From contig JAJNNQ010000019.1 in the NCBI GenBank assembly GCA_027886175.1, positions 17,813,501-17,877,500 on the forward strand: 64,000 nt of DNA, read 5' to 3'. Positions within the stretch are counted from its first letter, which is position 1. Every line of letters starts with the position of its first letter. The notes under the pieces were generated by a model. That model worked only from the letters and a program-made list of their open reading frames with translations, was not told where the DNA came from and made no database searches. The position numbers were made by a program, and so were the translations under genes. Of this stretch, positions 12,619-22,519 are shown piece after piece. Origin of the DNA: Phylloscopus collybita. Its lineage: Eukaryota; Chordata; Aves; Passeriformes; Phylloscopidae.

Positions 12619-15600
12619 GTAATGTAGCTCCTCCTTGGCGTGTCCCAGCGCTGGGCAGAGCCGCGGTTCGTTTGTGCCGTACGCGCGTGGCTGTGTGTTG
12701 GGGTTGGGAGGGACATCCGGTCGTGCCACGCCCCTAAAGAGTTCAGCTAGAGCTGAGCAGGTGTTCTTTGGAGTCAAATGGGCCATCCTGGGGGGCTGGT
12801 GACTTCTGCACTGTGATGAGCAGGATCAAGTGAGTCAGTTTGTTCGTGTTGGCAGTCATCCGACTTTTGGAGGCAGTTTTGGGTACGCCTTGCATGAGTA
12901 ACCGGTGGAGGCTGAGGTCAGCTTGGAACCACTTGTTAATCCTTGGCACGGAGTTTGTCGTTAATGATATTCCCTTCCCTTTGCCAAAGGAGAGCCAAGG
13001 GGAGCACTTGCTCTGTGGGGGAGCTCTGTGTGTCGTGACTCAGTGGGGGCTGGAGAGGCGGTGGTGCAGACAGGCTGGGAGCCGGGGGTCGGCGTGTCAC
13101 CTCTCACAATGCAGCACACAAAGCTGAAGGACATTGCTGGTTCCTCTGACAGGCTGTGGTCACAGAGCAGCCCCTCCCATCTGCGCCGCTCCTCATGCTG
13201 GACTTCTGAATGGTTCCGGTTTTATTTCCATGGAAGTTCTGTGCTGATGGTGGCTTTGGGGGAGGGAGTGGGATTGCAGATTGCACTGCCTCAGTTCCTT
13301 GCAGGGCTCCGCTGAGCTGGACTTTGGCTCTGAGCAGGGTGATGAGTCCCTCCACTCAGATGTTATTCAAAAACCCCTATGACAAGCTCGGCATGGTTTG
13401 TAATCTGCTGTCTCTGGGTGATGTCTGATGTCCTGACGGAACAAACTGCAGGCTGGCAGGCGGTTTGCGCATGGCAGCAGCTTCTGTGCTTCTTCCCTGA
13501 TGGGAATTGTGCTGCTTAATTTGAAAGCTTTCAATTATAGGAATGCTTCAGTCTTCAGAGGTGAGGCCAGGTAGTGGATCCAGTGGAGGGGGAGTGTGGA
13601 TCTGGTGGATTTCCAAGGTCATTGGTGCTGGGAATTTGCCCTTCCTGGGAGGCAGTGGGTAGGAGCGACCGGTTCCTCAGAGCAGAAGGAAGTGAGGTGC
13701 AGCGGAAGCTGTTCATGGGTGTGAGGCTGCGTGTGCTGCCTGCTCAGTGTGGTCAAATCACAGATGGAGGCAGAAACCTCTCAGAATTATTTTATGCCTT
13801 TTTTTTTTTTTTTCCCCTTGCTTGCATCACTGCTCAGACTCAGCACTTCTGATTTGTGGCAGGTGAGAATGGCTGCAGCAGCTGCAGGAGCAAGTGTTCC
13901 TCTGCATTGTGTGGGCTGTGCTATGGCTGGGGACAAGGATGTCCCCTCCACTAAAACGTCCTGACAAGATGCCTCTAGGGGTGAGGGCAATAAATGATTT
14001 GAGAGTGGGGGTGGAAGGAGGGCAGCAATGAGCCCCAGCCATGACTCCCCAGTACTGCACTGGAAAGGCACTGGCAGTGAGAAATCAGCTGGGCTGGCTC
14101 AGGGCCCTGGGTTTTCAGTCTTTGTGGTGACAACAGGCTGTGTCAAGCCTGCAAAAGCTTTACACCTCCCTGCTCTGTAGGGCACAGCCAGGCCCCAAGT
14201 GTGATGCAGTGGGAAGGGTGTTGGCCCTGTTTGTAGCAGGTGGCGTGTCCTGCCATGAGGGATCCTACCCTGCAGGATCTCCAGTGATCCCTGCGTGGTC
14301 TGACCTGGTGCTGTCCACAGAGTGAGCTCTGACCCTGTGCAATAAGAAACACCTCTTTCTCCATCCCAGACACCCCATACCCTTCCTGCCTTGTCACACT
14401 GTCCCCGTCCCAGGCTTTGACAGACCCAAACCCCAGCAGGATCCCCTGTGCAAAGCCCTTGCTCCAGCTCCTTGGTGACTGAGCTGTCTCAGGACACTGA
14501 GTGGATTCTCTCAGGCTCTGTGAGCTTTGCAGGGGGCTTCTGCTGAGGCCCTGCAGCAGCACCAAACCCATTCCCAGGGGTGCAGCACCCTGTATCCCCA
14601 GGGAAAACCTCTGCCACCCAGCTGTACTGTCTGGGGCCCTGGGATGGGCACAGGGCACATTCCAGAGCCAGGGTTATTGTGACAGCTCCTACTGGTGGCA
14701 CCATCAGGAGCCCTGGGGCAATGAGTATGTACAAGAAGAATCTGGTGTCTCTGTGTGCTGGGGAACCGGTTGTCCAGTGTTTTTCTGCATTGTGTCTTTA
14801 AGGACGCCTTCTCCCCTCCTCCGGGGCCGGCAGTAGGTGGGACCCAGGCAGCGTTCTCATCATTCATAAGGTTCTTCCCGGTGTCTCTCCCTGACTGGCA
14901 GCAGGGTGGTCCCGCCTCGCGGCTCTCAGAATAGGCAGGGAGGTGCTGCAAGACGGGGGGAGGATCTGGACTGCAGCACCTTCGCTGTCCCCATCCTCGC
15001 CAGAAGGATGCTGTCCCTGTCCCTGCTCACCGTGCCGGGCACGGGTGCCCTCAGCCTCTCTCCCCTATTCCCCAGGCCCCTCTGGTGCCCGGGTGGTGGG
15101 GACAGGCAGGATCCCTGGGTCCCCTGTCTGCCACACCACTGCAGACCCCGGCCCCCAGGGTCTGTGTGCACCCAAGAGAGGGTCAGGGTGGCCTTTGGTG
15201 CAAGGAAAAAAGACAGAGAGGTTCTTTTTACAGAACCTGCATGTAGTGACAAGACAAGAGGGGATGGTTTTAAACTGACAGAAGGTTTAGATTAGATAAC
15301 AGGTATAAAAAAAAATTTCCTTGTGAGGGTGGTGAGGCACTGGTACAGGCAGCCCAGAAAAGCTGTGGCTGCTGCATCCCTGGAAGCATTCAATTCATGC
15401 TGGAAGTGCTCAAGGCTGGATTGATATCTGAGCAGCCTGGTCTAGTGGAAAGTGTCCCTGCCCATGGCAGGAGGTCAGAATGAGATGATCTATAAGGTCC
15501 CTTCCAGACAGGGCTGTTCTGTGACTTTATGACTGAACAAGGCTTCTGCAGGGATGTGAATTGAACTAGAAGTCGGCAGCTTGCCACTATCATCTGGGAC

Positions 15601-16690
15601 AGGGAGAGCAGGAAATGACTGTGTGCTCCCCCCTGGGGAGGCTCAGACCCCTGCTTCTGCCCTCAGGAGACTGACTGCAAAGCTGTACCTGCCTAGAGCA
15701 CCCGTCTGTGTGTGTGTCTGCCAGGTGCGAGGCTTGGGCTGCCTTCCCACTCTGACATCCTGACCTGGCCTTGTGATTCTGTGATGATCTAGTGGCCTTA
15801 TTGCCTGGCTCAGTGTGTTTGCAGCGATTTGGGTACTGCAAAGACTGACCCCTTCCTCGCCCCAGGGTGAGGAAGTGGCTTCCAGTCAGGTGTGCACAGG
15901 AGCAATTGTATTTTGGCTTTCAATGGCTCACCTGCCTTTGCTTTTCCACCTTCAGCCTCCCACTCCCACAGTGGGCTGGCAGGGGTGGGCGTCTCTGTCT
16001 CAGTGCAAGGTCTCCTGGCCAGTGGTGGTACTGGTGGCAGCGATGCCTCACTCAGAGAGGCAACCATGGGGTGCAGGCAGCAGCCAAAGCAGTAGCTGAG
16101 GGGGAGCAGAGGGGTGAGAGAAGAGCCCCTGGCACCTCGGGGCTCGAACAAGCACCTTTTCATCGGGCATGAAAAGTCCTTTGGCCTGCGTTCATGACAG
16201 CTGCCCTTTGTCTGTGGGCACGATGTGAAGCCACCATTGTGGAGGGGGAGCACACAGGGAGGGCTTGTACCTTGCTTCCAGGCTGCCAGGACGTGCAGTT
16301 TCCCTGTGAACGCAAAGCGAGCTGTCGGAGCAAGTGAGTCAGGCTGGCAGAGGGGAGGCCGGGGGTGGCAGCCCCGCTGTTGCCGGCTCAGGCCCCTGCT
16401 TCCCGCACCTCCGGAGCCACTGCTGGCCGAGAGGGGATGCAGCTCTCGGCCAATTGGGCGCTGCTCTGAGGCGAGGGGGGGAAAATCTGCTTCTCCCCCC
16501 CTCCCACCTCCGCGCTGGGGCTGTGATTCAGTTCCCCTCCCCCAGCCCACCCCCTCTGCTTGGAGGCTGACAGTTGGAGCCGCAGCCTGCCGGAGCCCCG
16601 GAGCTGTTTTCTAAGCCGTGGAAGAGAGACCCAGGGATTTATTCGCAGTTCCTCAGTGCCTGCTGTGTCCCGGGCCGGATGTGCACGGAC
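12619..16690. other. Intergenic spacer between C3 and C5
   Basis: This 4-kb spacer has no supported gene. It holds one CR1 fragment (15245-15535, listed separately). From about 16330 the sequence becomes GC-rich toward the C5 start and includes a CCAAT at 16450-16454. In mammals C4 lies between C3 and C5, but I found no cadherin-coding sequence in this interval. Confidence 0.55.
15245..15535 (+). mobile_element. CR1 LINE 3' fragment
   Basis: The sequence matches the 3' part of avian CR1 in the sense orientation. It reads through GGTGGTGAGGCACTGGTACA, CATCCCTGGAAGCATTCAA, CCTGGTCTAGTGGAAAGTGT and CCATGGCAGGAGGTC, and ends in GGTCCCTTCCAGACAG. It is a truncated, diverged, inactive copy. Confidence 0.9.
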
Positions 16691-19144
16691 ATGGAGAGTG
16701 TCAGCCTCCAGCGACCTGCCTGGAAATGGCAAGTACTGAGTTTGTTTTTGCTCTGCGGCTGGGGCTGGGTCTCCGGGCAGATCCACTACTCGGTGGTTGA
16801 GGAGTCAGAGTTGGGAACCGTGGTGGGGAACGCGGCCCGGGACCTGGGCTTGAAGGTGGAGGAGCTGCCAGGTCGCAGGCTGCGCCTGGGCTCCGAGGAG
16901 AGCTTGCGCTACTTCGCCGTGCGCCTGGACAGCGGCACGCTGGTGGTGAGCCAGCGGCTGGACCGCGAGCGTCTGTGCGGAGCAGCTGCCAGCTGCGTGC
17001 TGTCGGTGCAGGTGGTGACAGAGAACCCCCTGCAGCTCTTCCGCCTGGAAGTGGAGATCCTGGATGTGAATGACAACTCCCCGAGCTTCCCCACGGCTCA
17101 GCGCACCCTGCGCATCGCCGAGTCCGCCACGGTGGCCGCGCGCTTCCCCCTGGAGAGCGCGCAGGACCCCGACGTGGGCACTAACGCTGTCAGCTCCTAC
17201 CGGCTGAGCCCCAACTCCCATTTCTCCCTGGACGTCAAGCAGCAGCCGGATGGCAAACTCTTCCCGGAGCTAGTGCTGGAGCGTGCCCTGGACCGGGAAG
17301 AGCAGCCAGAAGTGCAGCTGGTGCTGACGGCCGTGGACGGGGGAAGCCCAGCGCGCTCGGGCACGGCGCAGATAACGATCCAGGTCCTGGATGTCAATGA
17401 CAACGCGCCCGTCTTTGACCACACCACGTACAAGGTGAAAGTCCCGGAAAACACCCCTGTGGGGGCTGTGCTCCTCCGGGTCAATGCGTCTGACCCCGAT
17501 GAGGGCCCCAATGGGGAGACACAGTATTCCTTCGGGGTTCACACCTCCGACTCGGTGCGGAGGCTCTTTGCCCTGGATCCCCGCTCCGGTGAGGTCCGGG
17601 TGAGTGGGGCCCTGGACTTTGAGGAATCACGTTTCTATGAGATCTATGTGCGAGCCCACGACGGAGGGGTCCCAGAGCTGGAGGGAAATTGTGTGCTGCA
17701 GGTACAAGTGGAGGATGCCAATGACAACCCCCCCGAGGTGCTGCTCACCTCCCTGTTGAATCCGGTGCCAGAAGACACCCCACCGGCCACTGTCGTGGGG
17801 CTCTTCAATGTACGGGACCGAGACTCGGGGGCCAATGGGGATGTGAGCTTGGAGATCTCCCCCGATGTGCCTTTTGCCATCAGGTCCCTCCAGAACCACT
17901 TCTCCCTGGTCACGCAGAGGAGCCTGGACCGAGAGTCTACCTCACAGTACGCAGTGGTGCTGATCGCCCAGGATGGCGGTTCTCCTGCCCTCACCACCAC
18001 ACTCACGCTGCTCCTCAATATATCTGATGTGAATGACAACCCTCCACGCTTCTCGCAGCCCTCCTACGATGCCTTTCTCCAGGAGAACAACCCGCCTGGC
18101 TCCCTGCTGTGCACCGTCTCTGCCTCAGATCCTGACGACGGGGATAATTCCCGGCTTGTTTACTCCATAGAGAGCAGCCAAGTGCAGGATGCCCCCATCT
18201 CTTCCTTTGTCCACATCAACCCTGACAATGGTAATCTCTACGCTCAGCGCACCTTCGACTTCGAGCTGCTGCAGGTTCTACCAGTGTCTGTGGTGGTGAG
18301 GGACTCGGGGTCCCCCCCTCTCTATGCCAACGTTACCGTCTACGTCTTTGTGCTGGACCAGAATGACCATTCCCCCACCATCCTGCACCCCGCCAGTGAC
18401 AGCGAGCTGCCGGCACCCCAGAAGGTCCCGCTGTCTGCCCCACCGGGCTACCTGGTGGCCAAGGTGACAGCAGTGGATGCAGATGCTGGGCACAATGCCT
18501 GGCTCTCGTACCGACTGTTGCCGGAGTCCACCGACCCCTCCTTGTTCCACGTGTCGCTGTACACCGGGGAGGTGCGGACGGCGCGCGCCTTCCAGGACAG
18601 CGATATGGCAGTGCAGCAGCTCGTCGTCCAGGTCACGGACAACGGTGACCCTCCGCTCTCCACCACTGCCACCATCACTGTGGCCCTGGAGGAGGCAGCC
18701 CTGGAAGAGAGCTTCAAGCCTCAGGATTTCCTGGCTGGTGCCAAGGAGAAGCCGGACCTGACCTTCTACCTGATCATCGCGCTGGCAGCCGTTAGCACGG
18801 TGGCACTGGCCACTGTCACCATCCTGGCCGCCCGGTGCCTCCGGCGCAGGGGCCGTGCCGCCGTCTCACCCTACTGCTGCTGCTGGCTCAGCGAGTCGCC
18901 CTCCCGGGACTTCTGCAAGCACTCCAGCCCCAAGCTCCAGCTCAGCTCCGACGGCACCCTTAAGTACATGGAGGTCACGCTGCGACCTACCGACTCCCCG
19001 TCCCAGCACTACAGCACCTGCTTCTCCCCCGGCTCCGAGCGGAGCGACTTCACCTTCCTGCGGCCCTGCCCAACCCCCGCCACCCTGCCGAGGGAAAGCG
19101 GGGTTTTCCTACCCGCCGCCGGCACGCTGCGGGACCGCGGCCAG
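16691..19144 (+). CDS. PCDHGC5: Protocadherin gamma C5 variable exon
   Basis: This is a complete 818-codon C-type variable exon. The N-terminus KWQVLSLFLLCGWGWVSGQ and YSVVEESELGT, and the tail motif DGTLKYMEVTLRPTDS with CFSPGSERSDFTFLRP, are diagnostic of C5. It has six EC repeats with linkers near residues 125, 233, 342, 446 and 556, and a transmembrane helix at about 690-716. The start at 16691 is preferred because it has a G at -3 and +4 and gives the leader length seen in mammalian C5; an in-frame ATG at 16679 in a weaker context would add four residues. The last linker reads DQNDHSPTI, with His in place of the usual Asn. The donor GGCCAG|GTGAGC is phase 0. C5 and C4 of mammals lack the conserved promoter element of A/B exons. 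Confidence 0.95.
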
Positions 19145-19499
19145 GTGAGCGGCGATGCCTGGGGCGGGGTCCGGCGGTGCCGGGCGCTCCGACGGCGCGG
19201 TCCCCGCGGGTGGCGGGGGGGGCGGGGGGGGAGCGCGGAGAGCGGCCGCGCCGGTTCGCGGCGGCGCGCGGCGGCGGCGCGGGCCGTGATTGGCGCCGGT
19301 GTTGCTGTCCTGGGGAAGGAGCGCGGCGATTGGAGCGGCGCCGCCGCGCGCGCAGCCAATGGCGGGGCGGCTGCGCGGCCGCGCTCCCCCCGCCCCGTCG
19401 AGCCGCGTCCGCCCCAAACAATGAATGGGAGCGGCGAGCGCTGAGCGCGGCGGCCCCCGGCGCCCAGGGCATCGCTCCCTGGCCGGCCACCCGGCAAGG
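19145..19499 (+). promoter_or_regulatory. Compact GC-rich promoter interval between C5 and the next C-type exon
   Basis: Only 355 bases separate the C5 donor from the next start codon. The interval is extremely GC-rich and holds three CCAAT boxes: ATTGG at 19289-19293, ATTGG at 19329-19333 and CCAAT at 19356-19360. The last is followed directly by the GC box GGCGGGGCGG. This is the expected composition of a TATA-less NF-Y/Sp-type promoter. Its role is inferred from position, as every protocadherin variable exon has its own promoter. Confidence 0.55.
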
Positions 19500-21899
19500 A
19501 TGCCGAGGGCAGGGCAGGCGCGCCGGTCCCTGGGGCTGCCGCGTGTCTTCTCCTTCTGTTTGTTCTTGCACAGCTCATCTGCTCAGATCCGGTACAGCAT
19601 CCCGGAGGAGCTCACGCGGGGTGCCTTTGTGGGCAATATCGCCAAGGACCTGGGCACCGATGTGGCTAAACTGGCGGCAGCTAATCTGCAGGTACTGTCG
19701 GATTCGGATTCGCAGTACTTCTCCGTCAATGTGAACACCGGTGTTATTATGGTCAGCGAGAGGATAGACAGGGAGCAGCTCTGCGGGCAGAACCCACGCT
19801 GCTTCCTGCACTTGAAACTTGCCATCGAGAACCCGGTGGAGTTTTACCGTATCGAGGTGGAGATCCTGGATATCAACGACAACCCCCCGCAGTTCCCCAG
19901 CGATGAGGTCTCCTTGCGCATCTACGAGCTGGCGTCTCTGGGTGCCCGCTTCCCCATCCAGCCAGCCCAGGACCCCGACGTGGGCACCAACACCTTGCAG
20001 ACCTATCACCTGAGTGCCAATGACAACTTCAACCTCAACGTGAAGGCTCGCACCGATGGTGGGAAGTTCCCTGAGCTGGTGCTGGAGCGGGCCCTGGACC
20101 GGGAGCTCAGAGCTTTCCACTACCTGGTCCTGACTGCTGAGGATGGGGGCTCTCCCCCACAGTCCAGCAAGATACGCATCACCATTCAGGTCCTGGATGC
20201 CAATGACAACCACCCGGTCTTTGACAGGCCTTCATACGGAGCACGCTTGGTGGAGAACTCGCCGCTGGGCACCCTCGTGGTGAAGTTAAATGCCACCGAC
20301 GTGGACGAAGGACCCAACGGAGACATCCGCTACTCCCTCAGTAGCCACAACTCAGCTGCCTTACGCCAGATCTTTGCCATTGACGAGCAAACTGGGGAGA
20401 TCCGTGTCCAGGGCAACCTGGACTTTGAGGAGGCAACAGTGTACGAGATCGAAGTGGAGGCCAAGGACATGGGGTCGCCCACAATGGAGGAGCACTGCAG
20501 CGTGGTGGTGGAGATCACTGATGTCAATGACAACGCCCCCGAGGTCATTCTTACCTCCTTCTCAAGCACGCTGAGCGAGGATGCGCTGCCGGGCACTGTG
20601 GTGGCCGTGATACACGTCAGAGACAGGGACTCTGGCGAGCAGGGCAAGGTCCTGTGTCACGTGTCTCCAGATCTCCCCTTCCAGCTGCGTAAGGACTACG
20701 AGCACCAGTACTCGCTGCTCACCAGCACCCGTTTGGACCGGGAGCATGTTGCCTACTACAATGTCACCGTCTCTGCCTCGGACCTGGGCAATCCCCCACT
20801 CTCCCGCCACACCATCTTGCCAATCACCCTGATAGACGTCAATGACAACGCTCCCCAGTTTGAGCAAGCATCCTATGAAGTGCTGGTGGCAGAAAACAAT
20901 CCAGTGGGCAGCGTGCTGGTTACAGTCTCTGCTGCTGACCCTGACTCGGAGCAGAATTCCCGCCTGTCCTACTCCATCCTGCGAGCTGGTGGGACAGATC
21001 CGGGCCTGGATCCTACTCGCTACCTCTCGATCCATCCCACGAATGGGCAGGTCACTGCCAAATTCCCTTTTGACTATGAGCAAACCACCTATCTCCAGTT
21101 CCATGTGGAGGTCTCTGATGGTGGCTCCCCAGCCCTGAGGAACAGAACACTGGTTCATGTTTTTGTGGTGGACCAGAACGACAACGCCCCGCAAGTGCAT
21201 TTCCCCAGGGCTGGGGAGGACTCTGCTACTCAGTTGCGAATTTCCCCTTCCATCGTCCCTCCTGCCCTCATCACCAAGGTGGTGGCAATAGATGCGGACT
21301 CGGGGCGCAATGCCTGGCTGTCCTACCACCTCGTGGAAGCCACAGACCTGGGGCTTTTCAGCGTGGCCCTGCGTTCCGGGGAGGTCCGGATCATGCGGGC
21401 TCTGCAGGAGACGGACGCCTCTGAGCACGAGCTGCTGGTGGTGGTCCGGGATGCCGGGGAGCCCCCGCTCTCCACAGCGGTCACACTGGTGGTGCTGGTG
21501 GAGGAGAAGGGTCCAGAGGCCCTGCAGGGCTCCGAGGCTCGGGCTGCTGATGGTGGGGGCTTGCCCACTATTACGCTTTATCTGATTGTGTCCCTAGTGC
21601 TCATCTCCACCGTCTCGCTGGTGGGACTGGCAGCGCTGGGCATTCGGTGCCTCCGGCGGGGCTCTGCACCTGCCAACCAGGGCTGCTGCGTGGAGAGCGT
21701 GAACACGCTTCAGCCTCCTCCCAGCCACATCTTTGGGCACTTGCACTATGAGCCTAAGAAAGGGGACACTGTGATGGGCGTGCAGGTGACAGCAACGGCG
21801 CCCCCCGCCCCTCGTTACCGCTCCTGCTTTTCGCCGGTCTCGGATATCAGCGAGTTCATGTTTGTGAAACCCTCCGCGGATCGCACCCTGTGCAGCGAG
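19500..21899 (+). CDS. Gamma-protocadherin C-type variable exon (unassigned, first after C5)
   Basis: This is a complete 800-codon variable exon. The signal peptide has the core VFSFCLFLHSSSA and mature sequence begins QIRYSIPEELTRG. It has six EC repeats with linkers [36 protein letters not shown] and DQNDNAPQV near residues 124, 232, 341, 446 and 558, and a transmembrane helix at about 690-717. EC1 has LCGQNPRC. The tail carries YRSCFSPVSDISEFMFVKP, which has the same layout as the C5 tail, so it belongs to the C-type group. I cannot match it to a named orthologue; C4 is one possibility. The ATG at 19500 (A at -3) lies right before the signal peptide; an in-frame ATG at 19425 is in weak context. 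The donor GCGAG|GTGAGC is phase 0. Confidence 0.88.
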
Positions 21900-22519
21900 G
21901 TGAGCTCGGGAGTGTGATCTCCAGCCCGAACGCAAGCCCCGGTGTTCGCGGGGCTCGGCACCGAACCGCCCGGCTTTGGGGAGGGGGTGTGCGCCGGTGC
22001 CTGGTGCCAGCAGCCGGGCGGGGCGGAGCGGGGTTCCCGCTGCCGGGAGTCCCCGGCGCCCTCCCGGCGCTGCGGGGGCGGAGTGGCGGCAGCGGGGGAA
22101 GCGGGGGGGTGCTACGCCGTGCGTATTTTGGGGAAGGCGGTGAGATGGAGAAGGGGAGGAGGAGGGAGAGAAAAAGGAGGAGGAGGAGGAGGAGGAGGAG
22201 GGTGCTGTGGAGAGACGTAAAACTGTCACTCGGTCCATCCCCTCCGCTCGCCGACTTTGTGTGTCTTTGCGTATCGAGAAGCGGTTCAGCCGGCCGGGCT
22301 GCGCTCGCCCCCTCCCCCGCCTCCTCCATCCCTCCCCGTCCGGCTCCGGCGGCTCCGGCAGCGGCTTCCTCCCTGCACAACCCGCTCGGACCCCTCCCGG
22401 GGCGCAGGGGTTCCGGCTGCCGGGGCCGGCTGCGGGGGCGGGGAGGAGGGGGAGGCTGCGCGGAGCCGCCGCCGCCGCCGCTGCTCTCCGCGCTGCTCCG
22501 TTCGCACACGCGGCACGGG
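21900..22519 (+). promoter_or_regulatory. Spacer and presumed promoter of the last variable exon
   Basis: This 620-base GC-rich interval lies between two adjacent C-type exons and contains a (GGA)n purine run at about 22140-22200. The frame of the following exon is open through the whole interval, but there is no signal peptide before 22520, so I read it as promoter and 5' UTR. Confidence 0.45.

Noticed and set aside
12619..16690. Search for a C4 exon or its relic between C3 and C5
   Set aside because: No DxNDNxP linker, signal peptide or EC motif seen in any frame; only a CR1 fragment and unique sequence.
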